A stretch of DNA of 64,000 nucleotides. Source: Oscillospiraceae bacterium (GTDB taxonomy: Bacteria; Bacillota; Clostridia; Oscillospirales; Oscillospiraceae). How positions within the stretch are numbered: the first letter of the stretch is position 1; the number at the start of each line of letters is the position of its first letter. The stretch spans positions 23,728-87,727 of the forward strand of contig SVLX01000004.1 of the NCBI GenBank assembly GCA_015067725.1, in the 5' to 3' direction. A program made the translations under genes and the position numbers. Below are positions 42,278 to 49,989 of this stretch, piece after piece. The notes below the pieces were generated by a model. The model was not told the DNA's origin, searched no databases, and was given only the letters and a program-made list of their open reading frames with translations.

Positions 42278-42957
42278 GTGGTCTCCTCCTTGAGATAGGG
42301 TTTGAGCTTTTCCAGCAACTGAAATACCTTCGTTCCGGGTTTGGACTGGGATGGCGTTCTCCCGGCGTTTTGCTTCTCCAGTCGCTTGGCATTGGCTATG
42401 GCAAAGTCCAGCAGGGGATACAGCAGTTCATACAAGCCCGGGTAGTTTTTCCGGTACTCCCCCGCCCCCAGAGATTTAAGCCCCTGGGTCAGCTTGGACC
42501 AATACTCCCTCCGGTGCAAATCGGACTGCATATAGCCAAAGTGGAGGAGAAACCAAAGCTCAATACATTGGTTAGACCATATGGCATGGTACTGTGTTTC
42601 CTCATTGGATGTGGCTGTGCAGAGTTCTGCGGTCTGGTCGACGTGCGCCGGTGGAAAATCGTCGGTATCATAGACCACCCAGACATGTCTGTAGCCATTG
42701 GGGTTACCGGCCACCCGTTTTCTCGCTTTCTCAAACAGGCTCAGGGTATTGACACCCCCGCCGTAGATTTCCAAATGGACTTTGTTCCGGTATTGGCTGT
42801 TGATTCGGTCTGCGATTGCGCCAAAGTATGCGGGCTCTGTCTGAGTACCCTCTGTGACAATCAGATGGGTCTCCGGTTGAATTTTGATGGCTCTGTCCCG
42901 TCTGGCGGTCATCCAGGCCTTATTCATATCGCTTTTCTTGGGCGGTTTCAGACTCAC
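42274..42957 (-). CDS. RloB-like protein
   Basis: A 227-residue RloB-domain protein. Key stretches are LIVTEGTQTEPAYFGAIADR near the N-terminus and HVWVVYDTDDFPP, the acidic motif of a Toprim/OLD-like nuclease fold, then IWSNQCIELWFLLHF. In characterised systems RloB-type proteins pair with an AAA ATPase (RloA; also the abortive-infection pair AbiLi/AbiLii). Both neighbours overlap it by 4 bp, so it is translationally coupled to rloA and to kamB. Its role here could be phage defence or, less likely, something linked to the mutase. Confidence 0.85.
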   Translation of the reverse strand: MSLKPPKKSDMNKAWMTARRDRAIKIQPETHLIVTEGTQTEPAYFGAIADRINSQYRNKVHLEIYGGGVNTLSLFEKARKRVAGNPNGYRHVWVVYDTDDFPPAHVDQTAELCTATSNEETQYHAIWSNQCIELWFLLHFGYMQSDLHRREYWSKLTQGLKSLGAGEYRKNYPGLYELLYPLLDFAIANAKRLEKQNAGRTPSQSKPGTKVFQLLEKLKPYLKEETT

Positions 42958-44162
42958 TGCCAGTCGCCCCCTGTCAGCATATTTTGCAGATAGGGGTCTG
43001 CGCCATATCTGCCCTCCAGATACTGCTTGTCATAAGCCGCCGTATGGTTTACCCGCTCATTGTCTTCCCGGCGAATCTCGTGGAGGGAGTAAATGATGCT
43101 GTTGTGGGTCTCGTCTTCTGCCGCAAACCAGATTTCGTCCCGCCGGAAGACTGTTTTCTTCATTATGCTCACATCATGGGCGGTAAAGATTAGCTGAGCG
43201 CCCTTAGTGTTAATCTCCGGATTCTTGAACAGAGAAATCAAATACCGCAGGAGTTTGGGGTGCAACTTGGCATCCAGCTCATCCACAATCGTCAGCCGCC
43301 CCTCCATCAGCGCAAGCAGGACCATGGGCAGGGCTGCAATCAGCTTCTTTGTGCCATCAGATTCTGCGGCAAAGGGCAGCTCATAGCGCCGACCCTGAAT
43401 GGACCGCTGAAGATAGAGCTGCCGGTCATCGGCATCAAACCGATAGCCGTCGATGTCAATTCCCATATCGTTGAGGAAGGTCACAATCCGCTTCTGCAAT
43501 TTCTCGTCCCCGGCAACCATAATACTCTGCTCAGCTCTGGGGTCCGCGTAATTCCGGATGATGCAGGATTCAAACCACTCCTGTACCTCCGCAATCACAG
43601 GCAGATTGTAATTGATGGCCAAAAAGGACAGATATGGCATTTTGGTGTTCACCGCTGTATTGATTGTACCCCTGCGGATACTGGCGCCCAGCGTGATTTC
43701 CCCCCGCTCCCGGTCAAAGATGAGTGCCGTCTTCTTCCCGCTCAGTTTCTTTCTGGACAAGGATTCCGCCACCACCTCATCTCTCAGCAAAGAGAGATAA
43801 TACCGGAATTCATTTTCCGCCGTCCGGAAGAAAATCAGAAACTCTGTGGGCTCATCTCTTGAAGTAGCATCCAGCAGAAACGGAACGCACTCCACCTTCT
43901 TATGCATAATAACGGGAACTCTGGTCGCCCCCAAATCAAACACCGGCTTTATGACCGTAGAAATCAGACAAGCCAGCGCCTGAAGCACATTGCTCTTGCC
44001 GCCACCGTTTGGCCCATAAAAGACAGATACCGGCAGAAGGTCGTCAGCCTTCCCGCCCAGAATCAGGCTGTCGCTGAATTCCGGAAGGTTTACCGCCCTG
44101 AGGTCGAAGGTAGTCTCCTCCCTGTAGGACTTAAAGTTTTTGAAGGAAAATTGGCAAAGCAT
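42954..44162 (-). CDS. RloA-like AAA/SMC-type ATPase
   Basis: A 402-residue ATPase of the AAA15/OLD-like type. Walker A is FYGPNGGGKSNVLQAL, Walker B is LTIVDELDAKLHPKLL and the following LIFTAHDVSIMK gives the H-motif; the N-terminus FSFKNFKSYREE is typical for this group. No separate nuclease domain is visible, so the paired RloB protein probably supplies the effector. It is first in its transcription unit, with its own promoter, followed by rloB, kamB and kamC. Confidence 0.87.
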   Translation of the reverse strand: MLCQFSFKNFKSYREETTFDLRAVNLPEFSDSLILGGKADDLLPVSVFYGPNGGGKSNVLQALACLISTVIKPVFDLGATRVPVIMHKKVECVPFLLDATSRDEPTEFLIFFRTAENEFRYYLSLLRDEVVAESLSRKKLSGKKTALIFDRERGEITLGASIRRGTINTAVNTKMPYLSFLAINYNLPVIAEVQEWFESCIIRNYADPRAEQSIMVAGDEKLQKRIVTFLNDMGIDIDGYRFDADDRQLYLQRSIQGRRYELPFAAESDGTKKLIAALPMVLLALMEGRLTIVDELDAKLHPKLLRYLISLFKNPEINTKGAQLIFTAHDVSIMKKTVFRRDEIWFAAEDETHNSIIYSLHEIRREDNERVNHTAAYDKQYLEGRYGADPYLQNMLTGGDWQ

Positions 44163-44186
44163 TCCGCTTACCCCCTTTCTGCTCTG

Positions 44187-44215
44187 ATTATACCCCTATT
44201 ACACAGAAAAATCAA
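44187..44215 (-). promoter_or_regulatory. Sigma-A promoter of the rloAB-kamBC unit
   Basis: TTGATT (44210-44215) and TATAAT (44187-44192) on the minus strand, 17 bp apart, directly upstream of the rloA-like gene with its GGGGG ribosome site. Confidence 0.75.
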
Positions 44216-44301
44216 GTTTTATCCCGTATTTCCAAAAACTTTTTTCTGAAACCGCCGATAAAACATCGTCTTCCCGATTTATCCGGTACACGATGACAAT
44301 A

Positions 44302-44325
44302 CCCTGCACACCGAAGCATGCAGGG
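44302..44325 (-). terminator. Possible hairpin terminator after the butyrate operon
   Basis: CCCTGCA (44302-44308) pairs with TGCAGGG (44319-44325) just past the fabG stop. It lacks a clear T run on the minus strand, so some read-through into rloAB is possible. Confidence 0.45.
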
Positions 44326-44350
44326 CAAAGTCCAATTTCACACAGCCATC

Positions 44351-45070
44351 TTACAGCCGCATACCGCCATTGACAGACAGCACCTGCCCCGTCACATAGG
44401 AGGCATCGTCACTGGCCAGGAACAGCGCAGCCTTGGCAATTTCCTCAGGCTGACCCAGTCTGCCCAGCATGGTGAGCTTGGCAAACTTGTCCAGCAGTTC
44501 CTGAGGGACGGTCTTGAGGATGTCGGTCATCACATAGCCGGGGGCGATGGCGTTCACCCGGACGGGCACACCCTTGCGGGCGAATTCCTTGGCCCAGGTC
44601 TTGGTCAGGCCAATGACACCGGCCTTGGTGGCGGCATAGTTGGCCTGTCCGATGTTGCCGAATTCTCCGACCACGGAGGAAATGCTGATGATGCTGCCGC
44701 CGCCGGTCTCCTCCATCATGGGGCCAATATAGCGGGTCAGGTTAAAGACACCCTTGAGATTTACGTCAATGACCAAATCCCACATCTCATCGGTCATCTT
44801 CCGGGTCATGGCATCCCGGGTGATGCCGGCATTGTTGACCAGAATGTCCACCTTGCCGTATTTCTCCCGGGCGTACTCTGCCAGTGTGCGGCAGGCCTCT
44901 CCGTCGGCCACATTCAGCGGGTAGAACTCCACATTCCCGCAGTCATAGCTCAGCGGGCTCATGTCGGCGGCAATGACCTTCGCCCCCTCAGCAGCAAAGA
45001 GCTTGGCCATTTCTCCGCCAATGCCTTTGGCTGCGCCGGTGATGATGGCTACCTTGTTTTCCAGTCTCAT
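44351..45070 (-). CDS. SDR-family acetoacetyl-CoA / 3-oxoacyl reductase (FabG/PhaB-like)
   Basis: About 239 residues of a classical short-chain dehydrogenase: cofactor motif TGAAKGIGGEMA, NNAGITRD, the catalytic Ser in IISISSVVGE, and YAATK with the active Tyr and Lys. The start at 45070 gives a 7-nt gap to AGGAG. Sitting last in a thiolase-EtfAB-Acd operon, it most likely reduces acetoacetyl-CoA to R-3-hydroxybutyryl-CoA rather than serving fatty-acid synthesis. No Hbd-type S-specific dehydrogenase is in the window. Confidence 0.88.
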   Translation of the reverse strand: MRLENKVAIITGAAKGIGGEMAKLFAAEGAKVIAADMSPLSYDCGNVEFYPLNVADGEACRTLAEYAREKYGKVDILVNNAGITRDAMTRKMTDEMWDLVIDVNLKGVFNLTRYIGPMMEETGGGSIISISSVVGEFGNIGQANYAATKAGVIGLTKTWAKEFARKGVPVRVNAIAPGYVMTDILKTVPQELLDKFAKLTMLGRLGQPEEIAKAALFLASDDASYVTGQVLSVNGGMRL

Positions 45071-45095
45071 CTGCATACTCCTTCCGGGAAAATCA

Positions 45096-46301
45096 TTAGA
45101 CATTCTTCAAAATCACCGCAGTGCCCATGCCACCGCCGATGCACAGAGAAGCCAGACCATAGGTCTTGCCGGAGTGCTTCAGCTCGTGGGCCAGGGTGAC
45201 GATGATGCGGTTGCCGCTGGCGCCCACGGGGTGACCCAGAGCAATGGCGCCACCATTGACATTGGTGCGGGCGCGGATTTCTTCTTCGGTCAGGTCGTGC
45301 TGTTCGGCCAGCAGTTTCACCACACCCAGAGACTGGGCGGCAAAAGCCTCGTTCAGCTCCAGAACCTCAATCTGGCTCAGGGTCATACCGGCATCGGCCA
45401 GGGCATTGCCCACGGCGGGAACAGGACCCAGACCCATGACATCGGGCTCAACACCGCCCTGACCCCAGCCAATCAGCTCGGCCATAACGGTCAGATTGTA
45501 TTCCTTGACGGCCTTCTCACTGGCCAGCAGAACGAAGCTGGCGCCGTCGTTGATGCCGGAGGCGTTGCCGGCGGTGACGGTGCCGTCCTTCTTGAAGGCG
45601 GGACGGAGGGTGGCCAGCTTCTCCAGAGAGGTGGTACGGTTGATGAATTCGTCGGCGGCGAAGACAACTTCCTTCCGGCCAACCTTCACGGTCAGGGGAA
45701 CGATCTCATCGACGAACTTGCCGGCATCCTGTGCGGCAATGGCCTTCTGCTGGGAGCCGATGGCGAATTCGTCCTGCATTTCACGGGTAATGCCATAGCG
45801 GGCGGCCACATTCTCAGCGGTAATGCCCATGTGCATATCGCCAAAGGCATCGGTCAGGGAGTCAATCAGCATATGGTCAATCATGGTCATTGCGCCCATC
45901 TTGTTGCCGGAGCGAACCTTGCCGGGAACCAGGTAGGGGGCGGCACTCATGACCTCAGTACCACCGGCGGCAATCAGATTGGCCTTCCCGGCGGCGATGG
46001 CGGTAGCGGCGTTCATGACAGCCTTCATACCGCTGCCACAGACCATGTTCAGGGAGTAAGCGGGGACTTCCACGGGCACACCGGCACCGAGCGCCACCTG
46101 TCTGGCGGGGCCCTGCTTCAGACCGGCGGGCAGGACATTGCCGACCACGACCTCATCCAGCCACGCGGGGTCAATCTTGGCATCTTCAATAACAGCCTTC
46201 AGCACCTGAGCGCCAATCCAAGTGGGAGTGGCGTCCTTCAGAGAACCCAGCATGCTGCCGATGGCACTGCGCTTTGCGGAAACTAAGTATACCTTGCTCA
46301 T
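45096..46301 (-). CDS. Acetyl-CoA C-acetyltransferase (thiolase)
   Basis: A 401-residue thiolase. The acylated cysteine is C88 in [11 protein letters not shown]; the second active site residues lie in [12 protein letters not shown] (His) and [11 protein letters not shown] (Cys). In lysine fermentation it cleaves the acetoacetyl-CoA made by the CoA-transferase to two acetyl-CoA; in the reverse direction it feeds butyrate synthesis from acetyl-CoA. The next gene starts 25 bp downstream on the same strand. Confidence 0.96.
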   Translation of the reverse strand: MSKVYLVSAKRSAIGSMLGSLKDATPTWIGAQVLKAVIEDAKIDPAWLDEVVVGNVLPAGLKQGPARQVALGAGVPVEVPAYSLNMVCGSGMKAVMNAATAIAAGKANLIAAGGTEVMSAAPYLVPGKVRSGNKMGAMTMIDHMLIDSLTDAFGDMHMGITAENVAARYGITREMQDEFAIGSQQKAIAAQDAGKFVDEIVPLTVKVGRKEVVFAADEFINRTTSLEKLATLRPAFKKDGTVTAGNASGINDGASFVLLASEKAVKEYNLTVMAELIGWGQGGVEPDVMGLGPVPAVGNALADAGMTLSQIEVLELNEAFAAQSLGVVKLLAEQHDLTEEEIRARTNVNGGAIALGHPVGASGNRIIVTLAHELKHSGKTYGLASLCIGGGMGTAVILKNV

Positions 46302-46326
46302 GATTTATCCTCCAGTACTAAATCGG

Positions 46327-47301
46327 TTATTCCTTTTCCAGGAGCTTGTTCAATTCCTTCATGACCGCACCGGCATCGGCGACGATACCCAGATTGGCCA
46401 CCTTGAAGATGGGCGCACCCTTATCGGTGTTGACGGCCACAATGAATTCGGACTCTTCCATACCGGCCAGATGCTGGATCGCACCGCTGATACCGAAGGC
46501 CAGATAAGCCTGAGGACGGACCGTCTTACCGGTCTGACCGACCTGACGGGCCTGCTCCATGAGGCCGGCATCCACCAGCGCACGGGAGGAGGAGACGGTG
46601 CCGCCCAGACCCTTGGCCAGAGTAAAGGCAGGCTCTAAGTTCTTGACGCCTCTGCCGCAGGAGACCAGCAGCTTGGCATCTTCAATCTTCTCCACATTCT
46701 GGGTTTCCTTGACTTCCTCAATGACCTTCACGGCGAACTTGCCGGCATCCCACAGCACATTCACGGGGATGATCTCACCGGTGCGGCTGTCGTCCCGCTC
46801 CAGCTTCTGCATAACGCCGGGGCGAACGGTGGACATCTGGGGCCGGCTACCGGGGCAGATGATGGTGGCAAACAGGTTGCCGCCGAAGGCGGGACGGGTC
46901 ATAAAGAGGTTGCCCTCTTCGTCATTTTCCAGCTTGGTGCAGTCGGCGGTCAGACCGGTACGCAGCCGGGCAGAGAGCCGGGGAGCCAGGTCACGGCCGA
47001 TGCTGGTGGCACCAAAGAGCATGGAAGAAGGCTCATAAGCCTTAACAATCTGATAAACCGCCTGCGCATAAGCCTCAGTGGTGTAATGGGTCAGGGCCTC
47101 ATCATCCACCAGATAGACCTCATCCGCGCCATAAGCAATCAGCTCTTTGGCCTTCTCGGTCACGCCACTGCCCAACAGCAGAGCGCCCACCTTCTCGCCG
47201 GTCTTGGCGGCCAACTCCCGGGCCGCACCCAGCAGTTCCAGAGCGACGGGCTGCAATTCGCCGTCACGCTGCTCACAAAATACCCAAATATTCTTGCTCA
47301 T
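46327..47301 (-). CDS. etfA: Electron transfer flavoprotein alpha subunit
   Basis: A 324-residue EtfA. The C-terminal FAD domain contains LVSCGRGVKNLEPAFTLAKG, SSSRALVDAG, QVGQTGKTVRPQAYLAFGIS and VAVNTDKGAPIFKVANLGIV, all standard. With EtfB and Acd it forms the crotonyl-CoA-reducing complex. In anaerobes this complex is usually electron-bifurcating with ferredoxin; that is a family inference. Confidence 0.96.
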   Translation of the reverse strand: MSKNIWVFCEQRDGELQPVALELLGAARELAAKTGEKVGALLLGSGVTEKAKELIAYGADEVYLVDDEALTHYTTEAYAQAVYQIVKAYEPSSMLFGATSIGRDLAPRLSARLRTGLTADCTKLENDEEGNLFMTRPAFGGNLFATIICPGSRPQMSTVRPGVMQKLERDDSRTGEIIPVNVLWDAGKFAVKVIEEVKETQNVEKIEDAKLLVSCGRGVKNLEPAFTLAKGLGGTVSSSRALVDAGLMEQARQVGQTGKTVRPQAYLAFGISGAIQHLAGMEESEFIVAVNTDKGAPIFKVANLGIVADAGAVMKELNKLLEKE

Positions 47302-47313
47302 AACCCGTCCTCC

Positions 47314-48099
47314 TTAGATCAGATGCCGCTGCTGCAGAGCGGCCAGAATGGTCTTGGCGGCTTCTTCTGCATTCAGCTCCAGGGTTTCGATGGTCTTGTC
47401 AAACTGCTTGGTGGCAGTGCTCTTGACCTTGGTGGGAGAACCGGTCAGGCCGATATTCTCCTTATCCACATCCAGGTCAGCAAAGGTAATCTTGCCCACT
47501 TCCTTCTCGTCCTGGTCAACGATGTCCCACATATTCATATAGCGGGGCTTGGCCATGGTGGACAGGAAGGTGATGAGGCACTGACCCTTGACTTCCAGCA
47601 TCTGGTAGCGGTCCTCAAACTGACGCTTCACGGTCAGTGCGCCGGTTTCTTCGTTATAGCTGATGGCGGCGGCGTAAGTAATCTGGGGGATGCCCAGATG
47701 CTCGGCAATCTGGGGGCCAACCTGAGCGGTATCGCCGTCAATGGCCTGTCTGCCACAGAAGACAACATCAGCACCCAGCTTGCGGATGGCGGCGGCCACA
47801 ATGGTGGAGGTGGCCAGGGTATCAGAGCCACCGAAAGCCCGGTCGGTCAGCAGGAACGCCTCATCCGCGCCCATAGCCAGAGCTTCGCGCAGAGCCTTCT
47901 CTGCCTGAGGGGGACCCATGGTGATGACGGTGACCTGAGCGCCGTGGAGCTCCTTCATCTGCAGAGCGGCCTCAATGGCGGTCTTGTCGTCGGGGTTGAT
48001 GATGCTGGGGACGCCGTCACGCTTCAGGGTATTGGTCACGGGGTCAATCTTAATCTCCGTGGTGTTGGGAACTTGCTTAATACATACGATAATCTTCAT
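47314..48099 (-). CDS. etfB: Electron transfer flavoprotein beta subunit
   Basis: A 261-residue EtfB. It opens MKIIVCIKQVPNTTEIKIDP, as in clostridial EtfB, with NPDDKTAIEAALQMKE and DVVFCGRQAIDGDTAQVGPQ, the nucleotide/FAD binding regions typical of anaerobic (bifurcating type) proteins. It lies between acd and etfA with gaps of 7 and 12 bp. Confidence 0.96.
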   Translation of the reverse strand: MKIIVCIKQVPNTTEIKIDPVTNTLKRDGVPSIINPDDKTAIEAALQMKELHGAQVTVITMGPPQAEKALREALAMGADEAFLLTDRAFGGSDTLATSTIVAAAIRKLGADVVFCGRQAIDGDTAQVGPQIAEHLGIPQITYAAAISYNEETGALTVKRQFEDRYQMLEVKGQCLITFLSTMAKPRYMNMWDIVDQDEKEVGKITFADLDVDKENIGLTGSPTKVKSTATKQFDKTIETLELNAEEAAKTILAALQQRHLI

Positions 48100-48106
48100 A
48101 TTAGCC

Positions 48107-49243
48107 TCACTTTTTCAGCATTGCGCCGGAAATGACCATGCGCTGAACTTCGCTGGTGCCCTCATAGATTTCGGTGATCTTCGCATCACGCATCATGCGC
48201 TCAACGGGATATTCACGGGTATAGCCATAGCCACCATGGAGCTGAACCGCCTTGGTGGTGACTTCCATAGCCGTCTCGGAAGCAAAGAGCTTCGCCTGTG
48301 CCGCGTTGACGGACAGTGTGGGCAGTTTATTCTGCTTGGCATCGGCGGCGATATACACCAGCGCCCGGGCGGCGGCCACCTTGGTGGACATATCGGCCAG
48401 CTCGAACTGGGTATTCTGGAATGCGGAGATGGCTCTGCCGAACTGCTTTCTGCTCTTGACATAAGCAACGGTAGTGTCCAGAGCGCCCTCGGCAATGCCC
48501 AGAGCCTGGGCGGCGATACCGATACGGCCGCCATCCAGAGTCTTCATGGCAATCTTGAAGCCCTCGCCCCGCTTGCCCAGCATATTCTCTTTGGGCACTT
48601 TCACGTTCTCAAAGATCAGCTCACAGGTGGCGGAGCCACGGATGCCCATCTTCTTCTCGTGCTTGCCGAAGGAGAAGCCGGGGAAAGCCTTCTCCACAAT
48701 GAAGGCGGTCATCTCAGGGCCCTTGACGCCCTTACCGGTAACGGCAATAACCACATAAGTCTCGGCTACGCCGGCATTGGTGATGAAAATCTTGCTGCCA
48801 TTGAGCAGGTAGTGATCTTCCATCTCCACAGCGACGGTCTGCTGGTTGCTGGCATCGGTACCGGCATTGGGCTCGGTCAAACCGAAAGCGCCCAGCTTAC
48901 GGCCGGTAGCCAGATCGGGCAGATACTTCTGCTTCTGCTCCTCGGTGCCGTGCTCCAGAATGGGGGCGGCGCACAAAGAGGTATGGGCGGAGAGGATAAC
49001 GCCGGTGGTGCCGCAATGCTTGGACAGCTCTTCTACGGCATAGATGTACTCCCGGTAGCCGGCGCCGGCGCCGCCATACTGCTTGGGAATGATGATACCA
49101 AAGAGGCCCAGCTTGGCCATCTTTGCAACGGTCTCGGCGGGGAAACGCTCTTCCTCGTCGATCTCCTGAGCCAGGGGTTTGACTTCGTTCTCCGCGAAGT
49201 CCCTGATCATCTGCTCAAAAAGAATGGATCTGAATTCTGCCAT
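48107..49243 (-). CDS. Butyryl-CoA dehydrogenase (short-chain acyl-CoA dehydrogenase)
   Basis: A 378-residue flavoenzyme. Family signatures are FGLTEPNAGTDASNQQ in the FAD-binding region and the C-terminal YEGTSEVQRMVISG with the catalytic Glu. It reduces crotonyl-CoA, from lysine or from acetyl-CoA, to butyryl-CoA. The adjacent etfBA genes make the bifurcating Bcd/Etf assignment likely. Second gene of the butyrate operon. Confidence 0.95.
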   Translation of the reverse strand: MAEFRSILFEQMIRDFAENEVKPLAQEIDEEERFPAETVAKMAKLGLFGIIIPKQYGGAGAGYREYIYAVEELSKHCGTTGVILSAHTSLCAAPILEHGTEEQKQKYLPDLATGRKLGAFGLTEPNAGTDASNQQTVAVEMEDHYLLNGSKIFITNAGVAETYVVIAVTGKGVKGPEMTAFIVEKAFPGFSFGKHEKKMGIRGSATCELIFENVKVPKENMLGKRGEGFKIAMKTLDGGRIGIAAQALGIAEGALDTTVAYVKSRKQFGRAISAFQNTQFELADMSTKVAAARALVYIAADAKQNKLPTLSVNAAQAKLFASETAMEVTTKAVQLHGGYGYTREYPVERMMRDAKITEIYEGTSEVQRMVISGAMLKK

Positions 49244-49253
49244 AATTCCTCCG

Positions 49254-49661
49254 TTAATGATCGAATTTGACGGTAGCCTGACCGGTGATTACGGCGACCC
49301 CGTCCTGATTGGTGCAGGTGGTGTTGAGTTTAACAATCTTCTTGTCTTCCCGAAGTTCCAGAATCTCCACCTCCGCAGTGATGTCATCACCCAGATATAC
49401 CGGCGCGCGGAATCGCAATTCCTGCCCCAGGTAGACCGTACCGGGTCCGGGCAACCGGTTGCCCAAAACAGCGGAAATCAAACCGGAAGTCAGAATCCCA
49501 TGGACAATGCGGCGGCCAAAGGGGGTAGTTTTGGCATAGCCCTCACTGACGTGAATGGGATTCACATCCAGACTGATTCCGGCGAAGGCGGTGACATCGG
49601 CGGCAGTGAAGGTCTTCTGGATAGATGCCTTCTGGCCAACTCTCAGTTCGCTAAACGTCAT
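49254..49661 (-). CDS. MaoC-like (R)-specific enoyl-CoA hydratase
   Basis: A 135-residue hotdog-fold hydratase. The catalytic hydratase-2 motif appears as DVTAFAGISLDVNPIHVSEG, followed by the conserved RIVHGILTSGLISAVLGNRL. It interconverts R-3-hydroxybutyryl-CoA and crotonyl-CoA, the step done by crotonase in most clostridia. First gene of the maoC-acd-etfB-etfA-thl-fabG operon, preceded by GGAGG. Confidence 0.93.
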   Translation of the reverse strand: MTFSELRVGQKASIQKTFTAADVTAFAGISLDVNPIHVSEGYAKTTPFGRRIVHGILTSGLISAVLGNRLPGPGTVYLGQELRFRAPVYLGDDITAEVEILELREDKKIVKLNTTCTNQDGVAVITGQATVKFDH

Positions 49662-49679
49662 AAATTATCCTCCTATATA

Positions 49680-49693
49680 CAGCATGGGTGCTG
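49680..49693 (-). promoter_or_regulatory. Palindrome between butyrate promoter and maoC
   Basis: CAGCATGGGTGCTG is a perfect 5-bp inverted repeat with a 4-bp centre, about 17-30 bp downstream of the -10. Its position suits an operator. Confidence 0.35.
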
Positions 49694-49709
49694 TTCAGGT
49701 ACTAAGTCT

Positions 49710-49738
49710 AGTATGCCATAATTTGAAGGATTTGTCAA
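49710..49738 (-). promoter_or_regulatory. Sigma-A promoter of the butyrate operon
   Basis: TTGACA (49733-49738) and CATACT (49710-49715, preceded by TGG) on the minus strand with 17 bp between. Confidence 0.65.
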
Positions 49739-49798
49739 TTCATATTGTTATTTCTCCGGTTTTCTGATGGTTTTTGTTGCCCGCTTCGCCGTTTTCCG

Positions 49799-49825
49799 GG
49801 TTGAACAGCAGGCATCTGTTCAACC
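49799..49825. other. Stem-loop in the divergent region before comEC
   Basis: GGTTGAACAG (49799-49808) pairs perfectly with CTGTTCAACC (49816-49825). It lies in the 330-bp gap between the butyrate promoter and comEC. Apart from this, I see only the butyrate promoter there. Confidence 0.55.
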
Positions 49826-49989
49826 GGCACCCGGAGAAGCCGGAGCGTTTCTGCGGCAATGCCCTCTCCGCTTGCACCATCACCCGCCAGGACAGGCTTC
49901 TCCACCCACTTTTCCCTTGCGCTTTGTCGGTTTCTGTGCTATGCTGTCGAATATGACAATACTCGCTAATCTTAGGAAGGAGGATTCCC

